Assembly: GCA_002110485.1 (NCBI GenBank)
Contig: MOWL01000049.1
Location: forward strand, 124,001-188,000
Source: Emergomyces orientalis
Lineage: Eukaryota; Ascomycota; Eurotiomycetes; Onygenales; Ajellomycetaceae
DNA length: 64,000 nt
Direction: 5' to 3'
The notes under the pieces were generated by a model. That model was not told the DNA's origin, ran no database searches, and worked only from the letters and a program-made list of their open reading frames with translations. The position numbers were made by a program, and so were the translations under genes. Shown here in pieces: positions 22,690 to 34,090 of this stretch (position 1 is its first letter; the number at the start of each line of letters is the position of its first letter).

Positions 22690-25335
22690 ATGGCGCCTCT
22701 CTCTTGTTTGGCCGGACCTGACAAGCAGAGCAGAAGCAAGATGAATGTCAAGTCTGCTCTGGATACCCTCTCCGCACTGGATGCCATCTTTTTGGACAGT
22801 GGGTATGAAAGTGGCTCCGTCAGCGACGATGAAGACGACGACGACGGCCAACTCCCCTCTGAACACTACCTGGTCTTAGCAGAGAGCCTCGATATCGCTC
22901 AGCTTCGACGGAAGCGGTACAGCACCAAAACCCAGGAAAAACTCGATGAGACCCGTGATTACTGGGAGAGGTAGGCAGTGGCTCATTTGACCCTTTGGGC
23001 TGTGTTATAAGCTCACCAGTGGCGCTGGGCAGGTATTGTCGGCACATCAAGGCTAACGCGGAGCGGCAATGGGATCGGATCTCTGATTCAGAGGAGATGG
23101 TTCGCTTCCTGTATGCATTCTTTAGTTGGCGGTGTGATATCCGTCGTGGCAAGAACAATCAATACTGTCCGGGCATTAGACGCAAAAGCTCACTGGAGAC
23201 ATTTTGGAAGTGGTGGCACCTTGTCCTCAAACAGGAAACAGCATCGGGACTCAACAAAGATACAATTGTCAAAGTGAAAGATGTGAGCGCCTTATACACT
23301 CTCTCCTTGAGTCACTAAACCAGGAGCACCACTAATCTCTTGCAGGTTGTTGCACAGGTGGCCACAGAAAAAGAGCTGGCTCTTGTTGAGCGGCCAAAGA
23401 AGAACATGTATATTGAAGATGTTACTGAGTTCGCTCAAGTCATTCTCACCACCACTGAGATGACATTTGTCTGTGATTGACAGTGCATTCAAATGCTTTT
23501 CTTCTTGCAGCTTGCAGCCATCACCGCCAGCTGTCCCTCGGCGATCCTCCATCTTCGGTATCGAGACATCATGTTAACCCTGATCCGAGTTGCAGACGGT
23601 GGACGCCCCCGATTGTTCATATTCTTAAAACCAGAGTTTACCAAAAGATTTCTTGAAGATAAGGCACTGTATGTGTTTCTGATCCTCGCGGCATGGCCTG
23701 GTTGACTGACAGAATTGATAGGAACGAGTTTAAGATTCCGGAAATCATCTTTGACTCAACCCTGGTGCTCAGCCCGCATATCTGTCTGCTGACTATGCTC
23801 TTTCACATTGGAGGATTCAAGTCAATTTCAACAACTGGACCAGTGTTGGATTCCGCAGAGAAACTCTACAGCGCCAAAGTGCTGAATGACAAGGGACAGC
23901 AGCCGCTGCTACTAAAGGATGAATTACTGGATAAGTTTGTGTTTTGCCAGATGGAACTAACATCCACTGGATTTAAAATTTGCTTGGATCAGAGGATGAC
24001 TTCATCCATGGTGAGTTCCTGGATGCGCCGAGCCAGTGAGATCACGGGCTTTGAGGAGGTCACCCACCCATACAATCTTCAATATGCTGAAGCTAAGGCA
24101 TTTAACAACAGTGGTAAGTACCCCTCCGTTTTCTTCATGTTTCAGTCATGTCGGAGAGCTAACAATGAACAGAGGAAGTTACGGAGACTCTTCAGAACAT
24201 CATGCTCCAGCACGCAGATATTCGCACCTTCGTCAAGCATTATCAGGTGGACGTCGACATTGACGCGCAGGGAATAGTCCGGAAAACAGGCTCCCAAACA
24301 GCATTGGTGCGATTTGCCTGCTTGATGAGTGCATCAATTGACCTCAACTGACTGTATAAGCTCTCTCCAGAAGAATCACGGTCCCTCAATTACCGTCCAG
24401 TTGTCCTTGGCCGGCAGGATACTGTCCAGAAGCGCAAGCGGGAATTGGAGGATCATGAAGCCGAGTTAGAACATGCCAACAAGATGTGCAAGACTGCTTT
24501 AGGGCATCTTGACAACAGACTACTCGCCAAATCCAACCCTGAGGTGCTGGAGAGACAGGAAGTTTTCCATGATCAGACAGCAGAAGCAAAGTCGGAGCAC
24601 AAGAGGGCTATCCGTGAACTGCATAACAAAAAGCAGCAGCAGCGGAATCAACAGATTCATGAGAACCTTGAGCGCTATAAGAATGAGCAATCTGTGATTG
24701 ATCTTGAATGACAACTGGCCGGGAAGCTGGTGGATACCAAAGTCATGGACACTTTCAAGCATGAGGCCTTCATGCCTCCCGAGCACTTGATGTTTGTTGA
24801 TTGCATGCTGACCATGCCGGGCGCTAGTCTTGAATCGGAATATCAGCGGAGGATCAACACAATCAACGCAGGGGTTGCATTCTGTGGCGTGGAGGAAGGG
24901 CGGCCCTCGCGCCGGCCCGCGGTCAATGATGACCCTTATCCTCCGACCAAGCGGCAGAGGTGCTTGGTAAAGGATAACACTGAGGTCTTCTTGCACCAAG
25001 CAATGGAGTCTGTGCAGGTCAAGTCTACAGTTGAACAATCTCAGGCCTGCTTTCGGCCTCGCGTTTGCTTTCTCTGTGTTGGGAATCCTAGCTGCTCGCT
25101 GAAGGACCGCATTATGAAATACGCAACACCTGGATCACTTACAAGGCATTTTCTACGAAGACATATAAACCCTCCATGGCCGGCCACTGGGGTTGAGTGC
25201 AATGTTTGTGAGGGGAAGGTACTCGCGGCCAAATCTGCTCTTCTAAGCCATGCAGAGGAGGCCCATGGAACTGTTGTGCGGGGTCGCGCTCGGGAGAAAC
25301 TGGCGTTAGAATATCAACGGAGCCTAGAGAACTAG
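22690..25335 (+). pseudogene. DUF3435 tyrosine recombinase (Starship captain-like), inactivated
   Basis: Exons 22690-22970, 23033-23282, 23346-23668, 23722-24113 and 24173-25335 join in phase to 803 codons. Family blocks: TRDYWERYCRHIK, MYIEDVTEFAQVILTTTE, LHLRYRDIMLTLIR (box I Arg), EFTKRFL, FKIPEIIFDSTLVLSPHICLL, the box-II region HPYNLQYAEAKAFN, then NIMLQHADIRTFVKHYQ with His and the presumptive Tyr nucleophile. Two C2H2-like fingers close the protein (CFLC..H..H and CNVC..H..H). DUF3435 proteins are the tyrosine recombinases (captains) that mobilise Starship giant elements. TGA at 23478, 24349 and 24709 each fit a mutated CGA Arg codon, and the catalytic LRY reads LQY. Frames are otherwise intact, so inactivation looks recent. 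Confidence 0.85.
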
Positions 25336-26225
25336 CTTTGTACATACAATAGATATATATATATATATAATAAAAGGAGTTGCGGTTCTCACAAAGTCAC
25401 GCTACAATACGCAACATATACACTGAATCTGCGTTAGTTTACATCTTCATTTTGAATTCCCCTTTCTCAGTGGTCCTAGCTAGTTATGAATACAGTAGAA
25501 TCCTCTAATCCTTGCGATTATGGTAGAATCACCGCAGTATTGGAATTTAATCTCGCGTCAATCTATCACTTGCATGACCCAACCTCCTTCGCCTGTGCAA
25601 ACCCTATTCGGAGAACAGGACACAAACGGCGCATGCATGGTCAATGATCTGAGGCGTGTTTTTATTTTCAAAAAATTTGGCTTCACGTCGGTTTTATTGT
25701 ATGTACTACTGTCTAATCATAAAAACAGATCTATGTGAGCCGGCGCAGGTACGCAGACACAGGTCATTTCGGCACAGGTCAAACTGGCCTATGCCGAACG
25801 ACCTGTGTCTTGTACAAACATCGAGCAGCGGTCACAGGACCTATCCTAGCCTATTTATGCTCGTTTGGACGGCTCGCATCATCTGCCAAGACTGCTAAAA
25901 CTGCTTTCCATTGACAATGGAAGTCCATCACCTCAGGTTGGCAACATAAGTAGGAGTTGAAGGCCACACGCATCAGCAGCAGTGGCGTTCATTGCATGAA
26001 GCCTTCCCAATAATACCAGGCCACGTCTTGCGGAGGCATTCATTTGCTTGCGATATATATTGGGCAATGGATTGACACGTCATATGTACAGACACCAGTA
26101 CCCTTTTCCTAAGCACAATATATATGTAGCATCCAAGTTGCTGCTCCGATGGAGGGCTGAGCTCGTGGTGGTTATATTTATTCTATCCCATTATTTTCGT
26201 TCCGGCTGCTCTAGGTTCACTGACT
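25336..26225. other. Intergenic with an imperfect 67-bp inverted repeat
   Basis: No gene seen. A short (TA)n lies near 25350. At 25749-25815 two arms of about 27 nt (GTACGCAGACACAGGTCATT and its near inverse ending CGACCTGTGTCTTGTAC) flank a short centre and could form a long hairpin. Confidence 0.5.
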
Positions 26226-27125
26226 ATGGAGACGTGCATCCTCTGCAACCGGTCATTTAAGAGCATGGAGGCCCTCGAGCAACACATTCAACACTCCTCA
26301 GCCCACGCTCCCTCGTACGATTGCGACACCTGCAACCGATCGTTCAAAAGTGAAGAGGCCCTCGAGCAGCACATTCAACACTCCTCAGCCCACGCTCCCT
26401 CGTACGATTGCGACACCTGCAACCGATCGTTCAAAAGCGAAGAGGCCCTCGAGCAGCACATTCAACACTCCTCGGCCCACGCTCCCTCGTACGATTGCGA
26501 CACCTGCAACCGATCGTTCAAAAGTGAAGAGGCCCTCGAGCAGCACATTCAACACTCCTCGGCCCACGCTCCCTCGTACGATTGCGACACCTGCAACCGA
26601 TCGTTCAAAAGTGAAGAGGCCCTCGAGCAGCACATTCAACACTCCTCAGCCCATACTCGCTCGTACGACAGTAGGAGATGGTCCATGTATCCAACGCACC
26701 ACGAATGTGTATCACGCTTGCTGGAAGAAGAGGGTCTCTATTTCCACTTCCATGACATTGACAACGCCGCAGGCTGTAACGACAAATATGACACAAACAT
26801 CATGGGTCGATTCATTTGTCACAACAGGACATGTGACTCGAGCGGATGGTCAAGCAAGAGAATTGCCATCACTATACGAATGTACCCTGGAGCAACTTAC
26901 AATGCAAGGGTATATCATCAACGCTGCGCGGGCTGTAATGATCTTAGCCGACCGCTTCTAGATGAGTCATATGCTGAAAGAGTCGCATATCGTATCAAAA
27001 AGTGGCGCGGGATACACATGGATTTGCCTCACTACTCATCTAAAAGCAAAGGTCCTCACAATAGTGATCTATGTGAAGGGTGCAGAGACGGTCATTGCAG
27101 TGCACTTCAACCAGAAGGGATCTAG
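26226..27125 (+). CDS. Tandem C2H2 fingers fused to a 3CxxC-type zinc domain
   Basis: Single-exon 299-aa protein. The N-terminal half has five fingers of the form C-x2-C-x12-H-x6-H (CDTCNRSFKSEEALEQHIQH..H). The last four are nearly exact 87-bp DNA repeats (from 26316, 26403, 26490 and 26577). The C-terminal half matches the 3CxxC zinc-binding domain: MGRFICHNRTCDSSGWSSK, YNARVYHQRCAGC, YAERVAYRIKKW and a closing CEGCRDGHC. Fingers of this spacing are common in fungal nuclear proteins. The 3CxxC domain is found in fungal proteins of unknown role and vertebrate receptor transporters. The near identity of the repeats points to recent expansion or ongoing length change. Confidence 0.8.
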   Translation: METCILCNRSFKSMEALEQHIQHSSAHAPSYDCDTCNRSFKSEEALEQHIQHSSAHAPSYDCDTCNRSFKSEEALEQHIQHSSAHAPSYDCDTCNRSFKSEEALEQHIQHSSAHAPSYDCDTCNRSFKSEEALEQHIQHSSAHTRSYDSRRWSMYPTHHECVSRLLEEEGLYFHFHDIDNAAGCNDKYDTNIMGRFICHNRTCDSSGWSSKRIAITIRMYPGATYNARVYHQRCAGCNDLSRPLLDESYAERVAYRIKKWRGIHMDLPHYSSKSKGPHNSDLCEGCRDGHCSALQPEGI

Positions 27126-27375
27126 TTGAAAAGGCAATGAGTCCAGATGCTTATGTGATCATGTATGCGACGGCGGGTGAACAGCGCAGCGGAGGGAACA
27201 TCTTGTAGGGCGCAAGGCCAGTGTACTGCAGAGAGATGAATGATATTTACCCATCAAACCGCCACGTTGCTAGTTTCCTCTTCCCTTCTGTCTACTTCTT
27301 TCAGCTTACGATCGAGTACTGTACAACAAGTCCCTCTCTGGTACACAGCCACCCACGAAGAAAATATTAGCAAAA

Positions 27376-28199
27376 TCACCTCGCGAATTTCACATATTTG
27401 TCAGGCTGATAAGAGAAGGCTTCCAAGATGGTGACGGTATAGATGCTTCGAGCGCCGTCAGAGGCGAAGCGTATGAGTTCGTCAATGAATCGCAGAAATA
27501 AGCTGGTATCACCATATCGCTTGCCAGCATCCCACATCCTGGGTTGACTGTCCGTATTTGCTCGTGAGCTCTTCCAGACTCTCCCCCTGCTTTTCAACTG
27601 CCTCCCTAACGCCATCTGCTTTGATAAAGGTTTGCCAATCAGACTTCCCTACTCTGATTCCATTTTTGGTTTTCGCGGCACATAGTATAATATAGCCGTC
27701 AAGACCATACATCACACCGTGATACTCATAGATTTCTTTAATATCATTGCCTGTGAATTGGTCGAGTCGGGCTTGGCTATGATATTGGCTAGATAGATGT
27801 TAGCAACGATTAAAAGCATGGGGCAGAAACATACCATCTAGGAGTCATTGGCGCATCGTGGATGTATGAGATATCCTGCGCTTGCCCATTGCTGGACTCA
27901 TCTGGCGGTGTGGGGCTTGGGTTCTGATACAACCAGCGTAGTAGGTTTTCGCTTGAGTACCAGCGCCAGGGCGGCGAACGGACACACAAGTTTTCACACT
28001 CTCTTGTGATAGACTGAGAAACCGTGCACATTGCGGGTGTTAATTTGGGCAGACGCAGTACGTTCATAAAGTGTGTGCCATCTTGTAGGCAATAAGGCAA
28101 AGAGATCAGGCTGGCCCAAATGAAAATAACCAAAGAGGCAACCAGGAGCGGTGAGGCATCTCTTATACTGGGGCATACAGGACCCTTCGAGAGGATCAA
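27376..28199 (-). pseudogene. Hypothetical membrane-anchored protein, frameshifted
   Basis: Minus-strand coding from about 28199, with a hydrophobic segment PLLVASLVIFIWASLISL, through PTPPDESSNGQ and SYIHDAPMTPR. A 46-nt intron follows (27789-27834), then QARLDQFTGNDIKEIYEYHG and DWQTFIKADGVREAVEKQGE. Near 27537-27545 the frame breaks: coherent sequence (MWDAGKRYGDTSLFLRFIDE..VTILEAFSYQPDKYVKFAR) continues one frame over to a stop at 27376. A one-base indel explains it. The N-terminus is unresolved; an upstream open stretch reaches 28353 but does not splice in phase. Family not recognised. Confidence 0.45.
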
Positions 28200-28449
28200 C
28201 TATTCTCATATGTCGTCGATGAAACGAGAAAAACAATGCGCACCTCTCAATAGCGCTTCCTGCTAGGCCTGCAAGACGAACATGCCGTCCGGCAATCCGA
28301 GCCCTAGATACGAGCCTTGTTCCCCACACTGCAACATGGATCGCCAAGATCATGCAAGTTTTTGTGATTTATCGCAGAATCTTTCGTTGGGCTTGCCAAG
28401 CACTCTGTACTTTTGAAGCAAGCTATCTCACCTATAACTCTGTCGTCTC

Positions 28450-28501
28450 TGGAAAAAGTGGGGCTAATGTTCTTTTAAGAACATTAGCCCCACTTTTTCC
28501 A
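28450..28501. repeat. 52-bp near-perfect palindrome
   Basis: 25-bp arms (left starting TGGAAAAAGTGGGGCTAATG) around a 2-nt TT centre. It lies 94 bp upstream of the ATG at 28595 and between divergent genes. No poly-T tract follows. See the matching palindrome at 58080-58129. Confidence 0.9.
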
Positions 28502-28594
28502 AAGCGAGCACATGTCTTGGCGAGCTATGTCTCGTCGCGCTGGCAATCCACTGTTACTTCCTTGACAACCTTACACCTTCCATCTAGCTGGCAG

Positions 28595-30319
28595 ATGAAA
28601 ATGGGTATCGCAGAGAGCAAATTGATAGTTGCCAGTTTTTCCCAGGCTTGTCAAGAAGCAGAGGCGAGTGATGGCCAGAGTCAGAGTAAAAATATTCTCT
28701 CTGATCCACTATTGCAGAGTCAGATAAAAAACATTCTCTCCGATCCGCAGGTGAGTAGCAGCCATGCTGTCTTGATCCGACTGTTACTGATAACATACAG
28801 GTTGCCTCCTGTGCTACGCCAATCTGGAAAGCGCTGCCAGCTGATGCGCGAAGCAAAATCACCGGCCGTGAAAGCCCTGCACAGAAAGCAATCAAGAAAT
28901 CTCTATCTCCCATCACTCTCTCTTCAGATCTGAAGAGTTTCTTCGACAATTGCAAGGGAAACTCCGGTTATTTCTTCGAGTCAATTGGTAGGGGATTTGA
29001 TTTGAGTTTCCCTATTGCTCAATGCTATCTGTTCCTCTCAGATACGGAGTCGAGCAAGGTGCGACGAAGAATCTTTCTAGTTATTTTCTCTCGCTTGAAG
29101 GCAAGGCTAGGACATGCTCGCCTGTCTACTTCTGCTCTCGAACTTATTATTTTCATCCTCAAACGCTCCGCTTTGGTTGACGATGACGCATCGAAAATTG
29201 ACAAAAAGATTGGTGACTGGGCATGCAAAGGAGACCGGTATCAGGAGCTGGCGGCGGCTTGTGGAGGACTTGATTCCCTGTTTTTCCTCCCGGACGATAT
29301 CAGTGACTCAGTGTAAGTAGTTCTAAAATAATTGACAACAGAACTGACAACTCTTTAGTTGGGAGAAGGAGCTGCCAAAGTCTGGTGCAGTGCACGATGA
29401 GATGATAAAAACTCTTGATCAACGAGGTGTCCGCAGACTTGTTGACTCACTTGGTGAAGTTTCCATCGGGGATGGGGTTGAGGAGCCTGGCAAGGTCACC
29501 GTTGTGGAAAATATTATTGGTTGTATATGGCCTCATCTGGAGAAAGAAATAAAAGGGGCTACGAGGCAGCACGAATCGTCGAACCAAGTCTCAAATATCC
29601 ATCACCCGGGCGCTCAGCGTTCTCCGTATATTCCAGTCCCAGATTCAAACTTCAGCAACGACCAGGCCATGCAAATGTATGGGACTCCGCACATTCCAAC
29701 ATCGAACCTAAACATCTTCCATCAGGATGAGACTCAACAATCTCCGCACATTCCAGCCCCAGATTCAAACTTCAGCAACGACCAGGCCATGCAAATGTAT
29801 GGGACTCCGCACATTCCAACGTCGGACCTAAACATCTTCCATCAGGATGAGACTCAACAATCTCCAGCCCCAGATTCAAACTTCAGCAACGACGAGGCCA
29901 TGCAAATGTATGGGACTCCGCACATTCCAAACTTCCTCCAGAATGAGACTCAACAATCTTCGCAAATTTCAATCCCAGATCCAAACATCTTCAGCAACGA
30001 CGAGGCCATGCAAATGTATGGGTCTCCGCACATTCCAACGTCGGACGCAAATATCTTCCATCATGAGGCTCAACGATCGTCGCACATTTCAATCCCAGAT
30101 CCAAACATCTTCAGCAACGACGAGGCCATGCAAATGTATGGGACTCCACCTGTTCTAATCAGAAATGCTATGTACGGAACTCCGAATATATCAATCTCGG
30201 ACCCAAGTATCTTCATAAATGACCAGGCGAGGCAACGTCCATGTTCCCACCCTAGATCCGAAGCGATGGTACGGATATTACAGCCTACAAGGACACAGAT
30301 AAATCTGTCGGGATATTAA
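28595..30319 (+). CDS. Hypothetical protein with C-terminal tandem repeats
   Basis: Exons 28595-28750, 28801-29312 and 29359-30319 give 542 aa in phase with GT-AG introns. The N-terminal 300 residues form a helical domain (TPIWKALPADARSKI, SPITLSSDLKSFFDN, FDLSFPIAQCYLFLSD, STSALELIIFILKRS) and WEKELPKSGAVHDEM. The C-terminal part is a run of about 40-residue repeats built on NFSNDQAMQMYGTPHIP and NIFHQDETQQSP. The first two DNA copies are 120 bp apart and nearly exact; later ones are shorter. No catalytic motif or transmembrane segment is obvious. I do not recognise the family. An in-frame ATG at 28601 is an alternative start. Confidence 0.65.
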
Positions 30320-30444
30320 TTGTCTGGCAGTCCCTAACTTTAGGTTGTGGCGTGGATTTATAAATAGATACATGAATGAGACCCGCAAATCTAAATCAAT
30401 TTCCAACTCAGCCCGCAGTGCGCATGATATCCAAAATGGTTGAT

Positions 30445-30929
30445 TCACATGATATTCGAAACAGAGATTGCCACCAGTTTCCCACCCTCCGCGACCTTCA
30501 GAAAGCATTCACCTAGCACATGGTAATAATGATCTGTATCCACAGTTACGTCGCCGATTTTAATGTTTCCTGACACTTGAAGCGGTATCAAAATCGTGAA
30601 GGATTTGATTGGGATATCTTTGAAATACACAAGCCCCGCCACTAGGCACTTCGAGATGTTGGTTGGCTTTCCCTGGTATGCTTCAGACGAACGGGCCTCA
30701 TGAACAGTCAGAAGAATATAGAATATAATGTAGTTCTGGGGGTATTTACCTGTGCAGCATATTCATCACAGATGTAGTTTACCGCAACCCTACAATCTCC
30801 TGTCGGCTCGAAGTTTGCGGGCATTTTGTCCACAGGCTTAGTGAGTTTGTTGCAGTCATCCTTTACCCCACACCAGGCAGCTTGTCCTTGTGTTGTAACG
30901 CGATCTGATGAAATAGAAATAACCGTCAT
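30445..30929 (-). CDS. Small cysteine-containing hypothetical protein
   Basis: Two minus-strand exons, 30929-30750 and 30672-30445, give 135 aa. Cys-bearing stretches are AAWCGVKDDC, GDCRVAVNYICDEY, ISKCLVAGL and VLGECFLKV. No signal peptide is visible at the proposed start, although an upstream exon could supply one. It converges with the gene ending at 30319. The acceptor at 30673 is chosen over one eight bases upstream because it keeps the frame. Function unknown. Confidence 0.5.
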
Positions 30930-32627
30930 CGTTGAGGAAAAAAAAAAAGAAGCGCGTAGGAGGGGAATTTACGCGAACAACGGCACGGGAAACGGGTGTG
31001 TATATTAGAAGTGAAATTGAGGTTTAGACACATATTCCAATCTGCAGGAAAATTGAGAGAAATGAGATAAAATTTTCTGCCCCGCTGGCGTATTTGCGCA
31101 TGCTGTCCTCATGGACACCCGTAGCCGCTCCTCATGACATCATTACCAGCTTACCACCAACGTCCATATTGAATGCTACTGCGCATCAGTTGCTTCTCCA
31201 ATTCAGCTCTATGGCTTCTGCGCCTCGGGATTTAATATCCATGTAAATGGAACCATCATCCCCACTTGTAATGTGAGGGAGATTTAGCTTCTAAAAATCT
31301 TGCAAACAATAAATTTTCGGCCCCTCACATCAGCACATGTAGTCCACATAGAAAGTCGTAGCCCCCACTTCAAATTCAGCACATACCTCCGAGTCCACAT
31401 ACAATTTTCCCTTCCATCTCCTCACTTCGCATAATAAGTATCTCTTATGAGAAACACCTACAAAAAGTGACTTTTTACATTATGAGAATTGCAGTGATGC
31501 GCACTCACCTTATCACTCACTGCTTCCTAAGCTCGACGGCGCTGGCCAAGCCCGATATGGATAGCCCCGGTTTCAGCGTCTCGTGCCATACCGGCAGTCA
31601 GGTGAATCTGCGGCGTAGGCTCAGGGATAATACAACGTGATAGGGCCAGATGGAATAGCCATGCTTTGCAATTTCTCAGCAGGAATCGGTGATGGCGCAG
31701 CGGGGACATGAACATAAATATGTTTGCAGGGCGTCCCTCATCCGATATGTCGCTACAAGCCAGATCACGTATGATCCTCTGGGTCACAACGTCTTCAAGA
31801 TGTTGCCTGGGCAATATCTGTCAGAAAATCGTGGCTACTATCAGCGGGGATATCTCTATTCCACGCCATGCAAAGGCATTATTATCCGTTTCAATTGCTG
31901 CCGGATTGTTATCCCTCATATCATTGCCATTAGCAATTCAAGGCTACCTTGAAGAGCCTGTATGGGATGTGCTTACAATGATCTCCATTCAACCACACTT
32001 ACTCTTCGAACACTGACAGTATTCTAGATCCAAATCACTTTGTTTAATATGTCGACGGTTATCTTTCCCATTGTTTGCTCTGCTGTGTGTACTGAAGCCA
32101 TCATAGAAGATCAACCTCTTACACACATTTAGATTGCGTGCTTTTACTTGGTGATTATCTATGCACCTTTTATTGGTGGCTGCGGCGGTTTGGGGAATAA
32201 GTATCAAAAGAAAATTTGTAAAACATTCCAATTGGCTAAAGGTCAACAACTTTTTCAAAGGACAGGTGTTCATCCAAGCTCTTTTCTACAGCCTGCCGCA
32301 TTTTCTCCTTAACAAATCCACCTGGTTCACCCAGCTCATCCTGAGAAAGAAGAGGGAGTCTGTCATCCACAGAGCTCCGAGGACTGAAGTACTTCTCAAT
32401 TTACAATGCACTAAGCAGAAAGAGAATAATCCCAAACAATGACTGGTTCTATTTCGATAAAGAGTACCTAATCCGTTTTTGGTTAAAGCCCTTAGGAGTC
32501 GTCATATGCAGATACGGAATGGCAGATTGAGTCATCCTAGTGGCTAGTCATCGATAGCTCCGGCCACTTGTACTTAGTCATCATATCACGTGAAAATGCA
32601 CTTTAAGAACGCCAGCCTCTCCATAGG
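30930..32627. other. Intergenic, no supported gene
   Basis: Short open frames on both strands (for example minus 31527-31814) lack coherent domains or splice-supported extension. Nothing else recognised. Confidence 0.4.
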
Positions 32628-32840
32628 TTCGACCCAATTCAATCATCTGACTTGAATCTGATTGAAGAGTTCTTTGCTGAGTTGAAAGCCTTTATTAAGC
32701 AGAATTAGCATTTCTACGAGGAAAACCCTGATCAACGCTTTGATGCTTTTCTTGAATGTTGTGTTGATGTTGTCAGTGTGAAAGAACAAAGTGTGAAAGG
32801 TCATTTCCATCACGCAGGCCTGACAATTGAAGAGATGTAA
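32628..32840 (+). pseudogene. Tc1/mariner-type DDE transposase, C-terminal remnant
   Basis: One frame reads SSDLNLIEEFFAELKAFIKQ, then after a TAG HFYEENPDQRFDAFLECCVD and HFHHAGLTIEEM before TAA at 32838-32840. This is the SPDLNPIE..F..LK tail with the final DDE acidic region seen in fungal Tc1/mariner relatives. The C-to-T style changes (Pro to Ser or Leu, Trp or Gln to stop) indicate decay. The rest of the element is missing. Confidence 0.65.
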
Positions 32841-33370
32841 ACGTGACTTGAAGCAATGTCACGCCTGTCACTAATGTATGGTTTGCATTCGCTCGACTGC
32901 CGAACAAATCGGTCCAGGGTGGTCGGTATTCGTGTCAAGAGATGACCTCATCCGACTACACTCGGCTCATTTCGATTTGTGAACGGCCCAATGCGCTTGC
33001 TCCCCCAACCCCCACTCCACCTCGGTTAACCCGATGGAAAAATCCACTTTCCCTCGCACCAATCATCCATTTCAAATCCCGAGATTGGTTATGGTTGGCG
33101 ATGAGGATCATGTGTTATCCGGTAGCCTTTCTTCGGAGTGTCCTGTCTGGCGCGGCGTAGCTGATGTAATCATTCAACGCTTTTAGATCATGGAGTTCTC
33201 TCTTGTGGGGATGTGAGTTCCGGGCCGTCCCGCCAACTTATGCATGGCAGCGTGAAGCTACCAATAATCATCCTCCACTTAATGATGAAATGACCAGAGC
33301 GGCGCATATGAGTCATCTTATGCAGCCAGAAAATCGAAGTTGGGCGTCGTCGGGATCTAACTGAGCCGCG
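32841..33370. other. Intergenic
   Basis: No supported gene or repeat. Confidence 0.35.
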
Positions 33371-33900
33371 TATACAAGACAAGTCTCTGTGAGATTTTGA
33401 AAAAAAACTTACAGTTTTATAAAAAAAGACAGAGTTCTCACAGACTTTTGTATTTATAAAAAAAAACTCTGCAAGAGTGGCAGTGTGATGATGATGTTCT
33501 TGCATATAATTTGTCACATCTGAATGAACAGAAATGAAACTGAAAGAGGTTTGCAAAGTGAATTTCTTACAGAAAGTCATGTTTCAACTTTAAGCTTATA
33601 CTTCATATTTAAAAAATGAAGATATGAAAGTAAAAATTAATCCAATTAAAAGCTAATTCAATTCTCTATAAGTGAAAGTGTACCCAAAATACTGAATAGA
33701 TGGGGTTGGTTTATTATTTCCATTCAAAATTTAAGAAGTGAATAAAAGTTGCAGGTTCACTAACAAACTGGAACTATTTTTTCTCAGATGCGTTGCCAAA
33801 GAATGAGAATCATATGATCAAAAGTTTCAAATCTAGTTTAGTCTATTACTTTTTTGAGACTAGTTTATTTAAAATGATGATTTGGGTTAAAATAGCAATG
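33371..33900. other. AT-rich relic island
   Basis: Markedly AT-rich relative to both sides, with poly-A runs and stop-riddled frames. Composition matches decayed retroelement DNA elsewhere in the window, but no domain is identifiable. Confidence 0.4.
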
Positions 33901-34090
33901 GATTCCTTCTTTGGTGAAGCGGCTGAGCTTGCTAAGATAACCCTAGCTGAGGTCTTGGCTTCTTGGCAGTGAAGCGAGGGTCATGTGATCTCGGTTATAG
34001 ATCGCACACAGTAGCTCGATCATTCCCTCAATCAAGCATCTTCCTCCTTCAACACTTTCCTACAACACTACCAGAATCTTGTTCGTATTC

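Noticed and set aside
30445..30929. Assigning the small Cys-containing protein to a secreted toxin or effector family
   Set aside because: No signal peptide is visible and the Cys spacing matches no family I can name with confidence.
33188..33580. Minus-strand 130-codon ORF
   Set aside because: Lies across an AT-rich relic and has low-complexity content without protein character.
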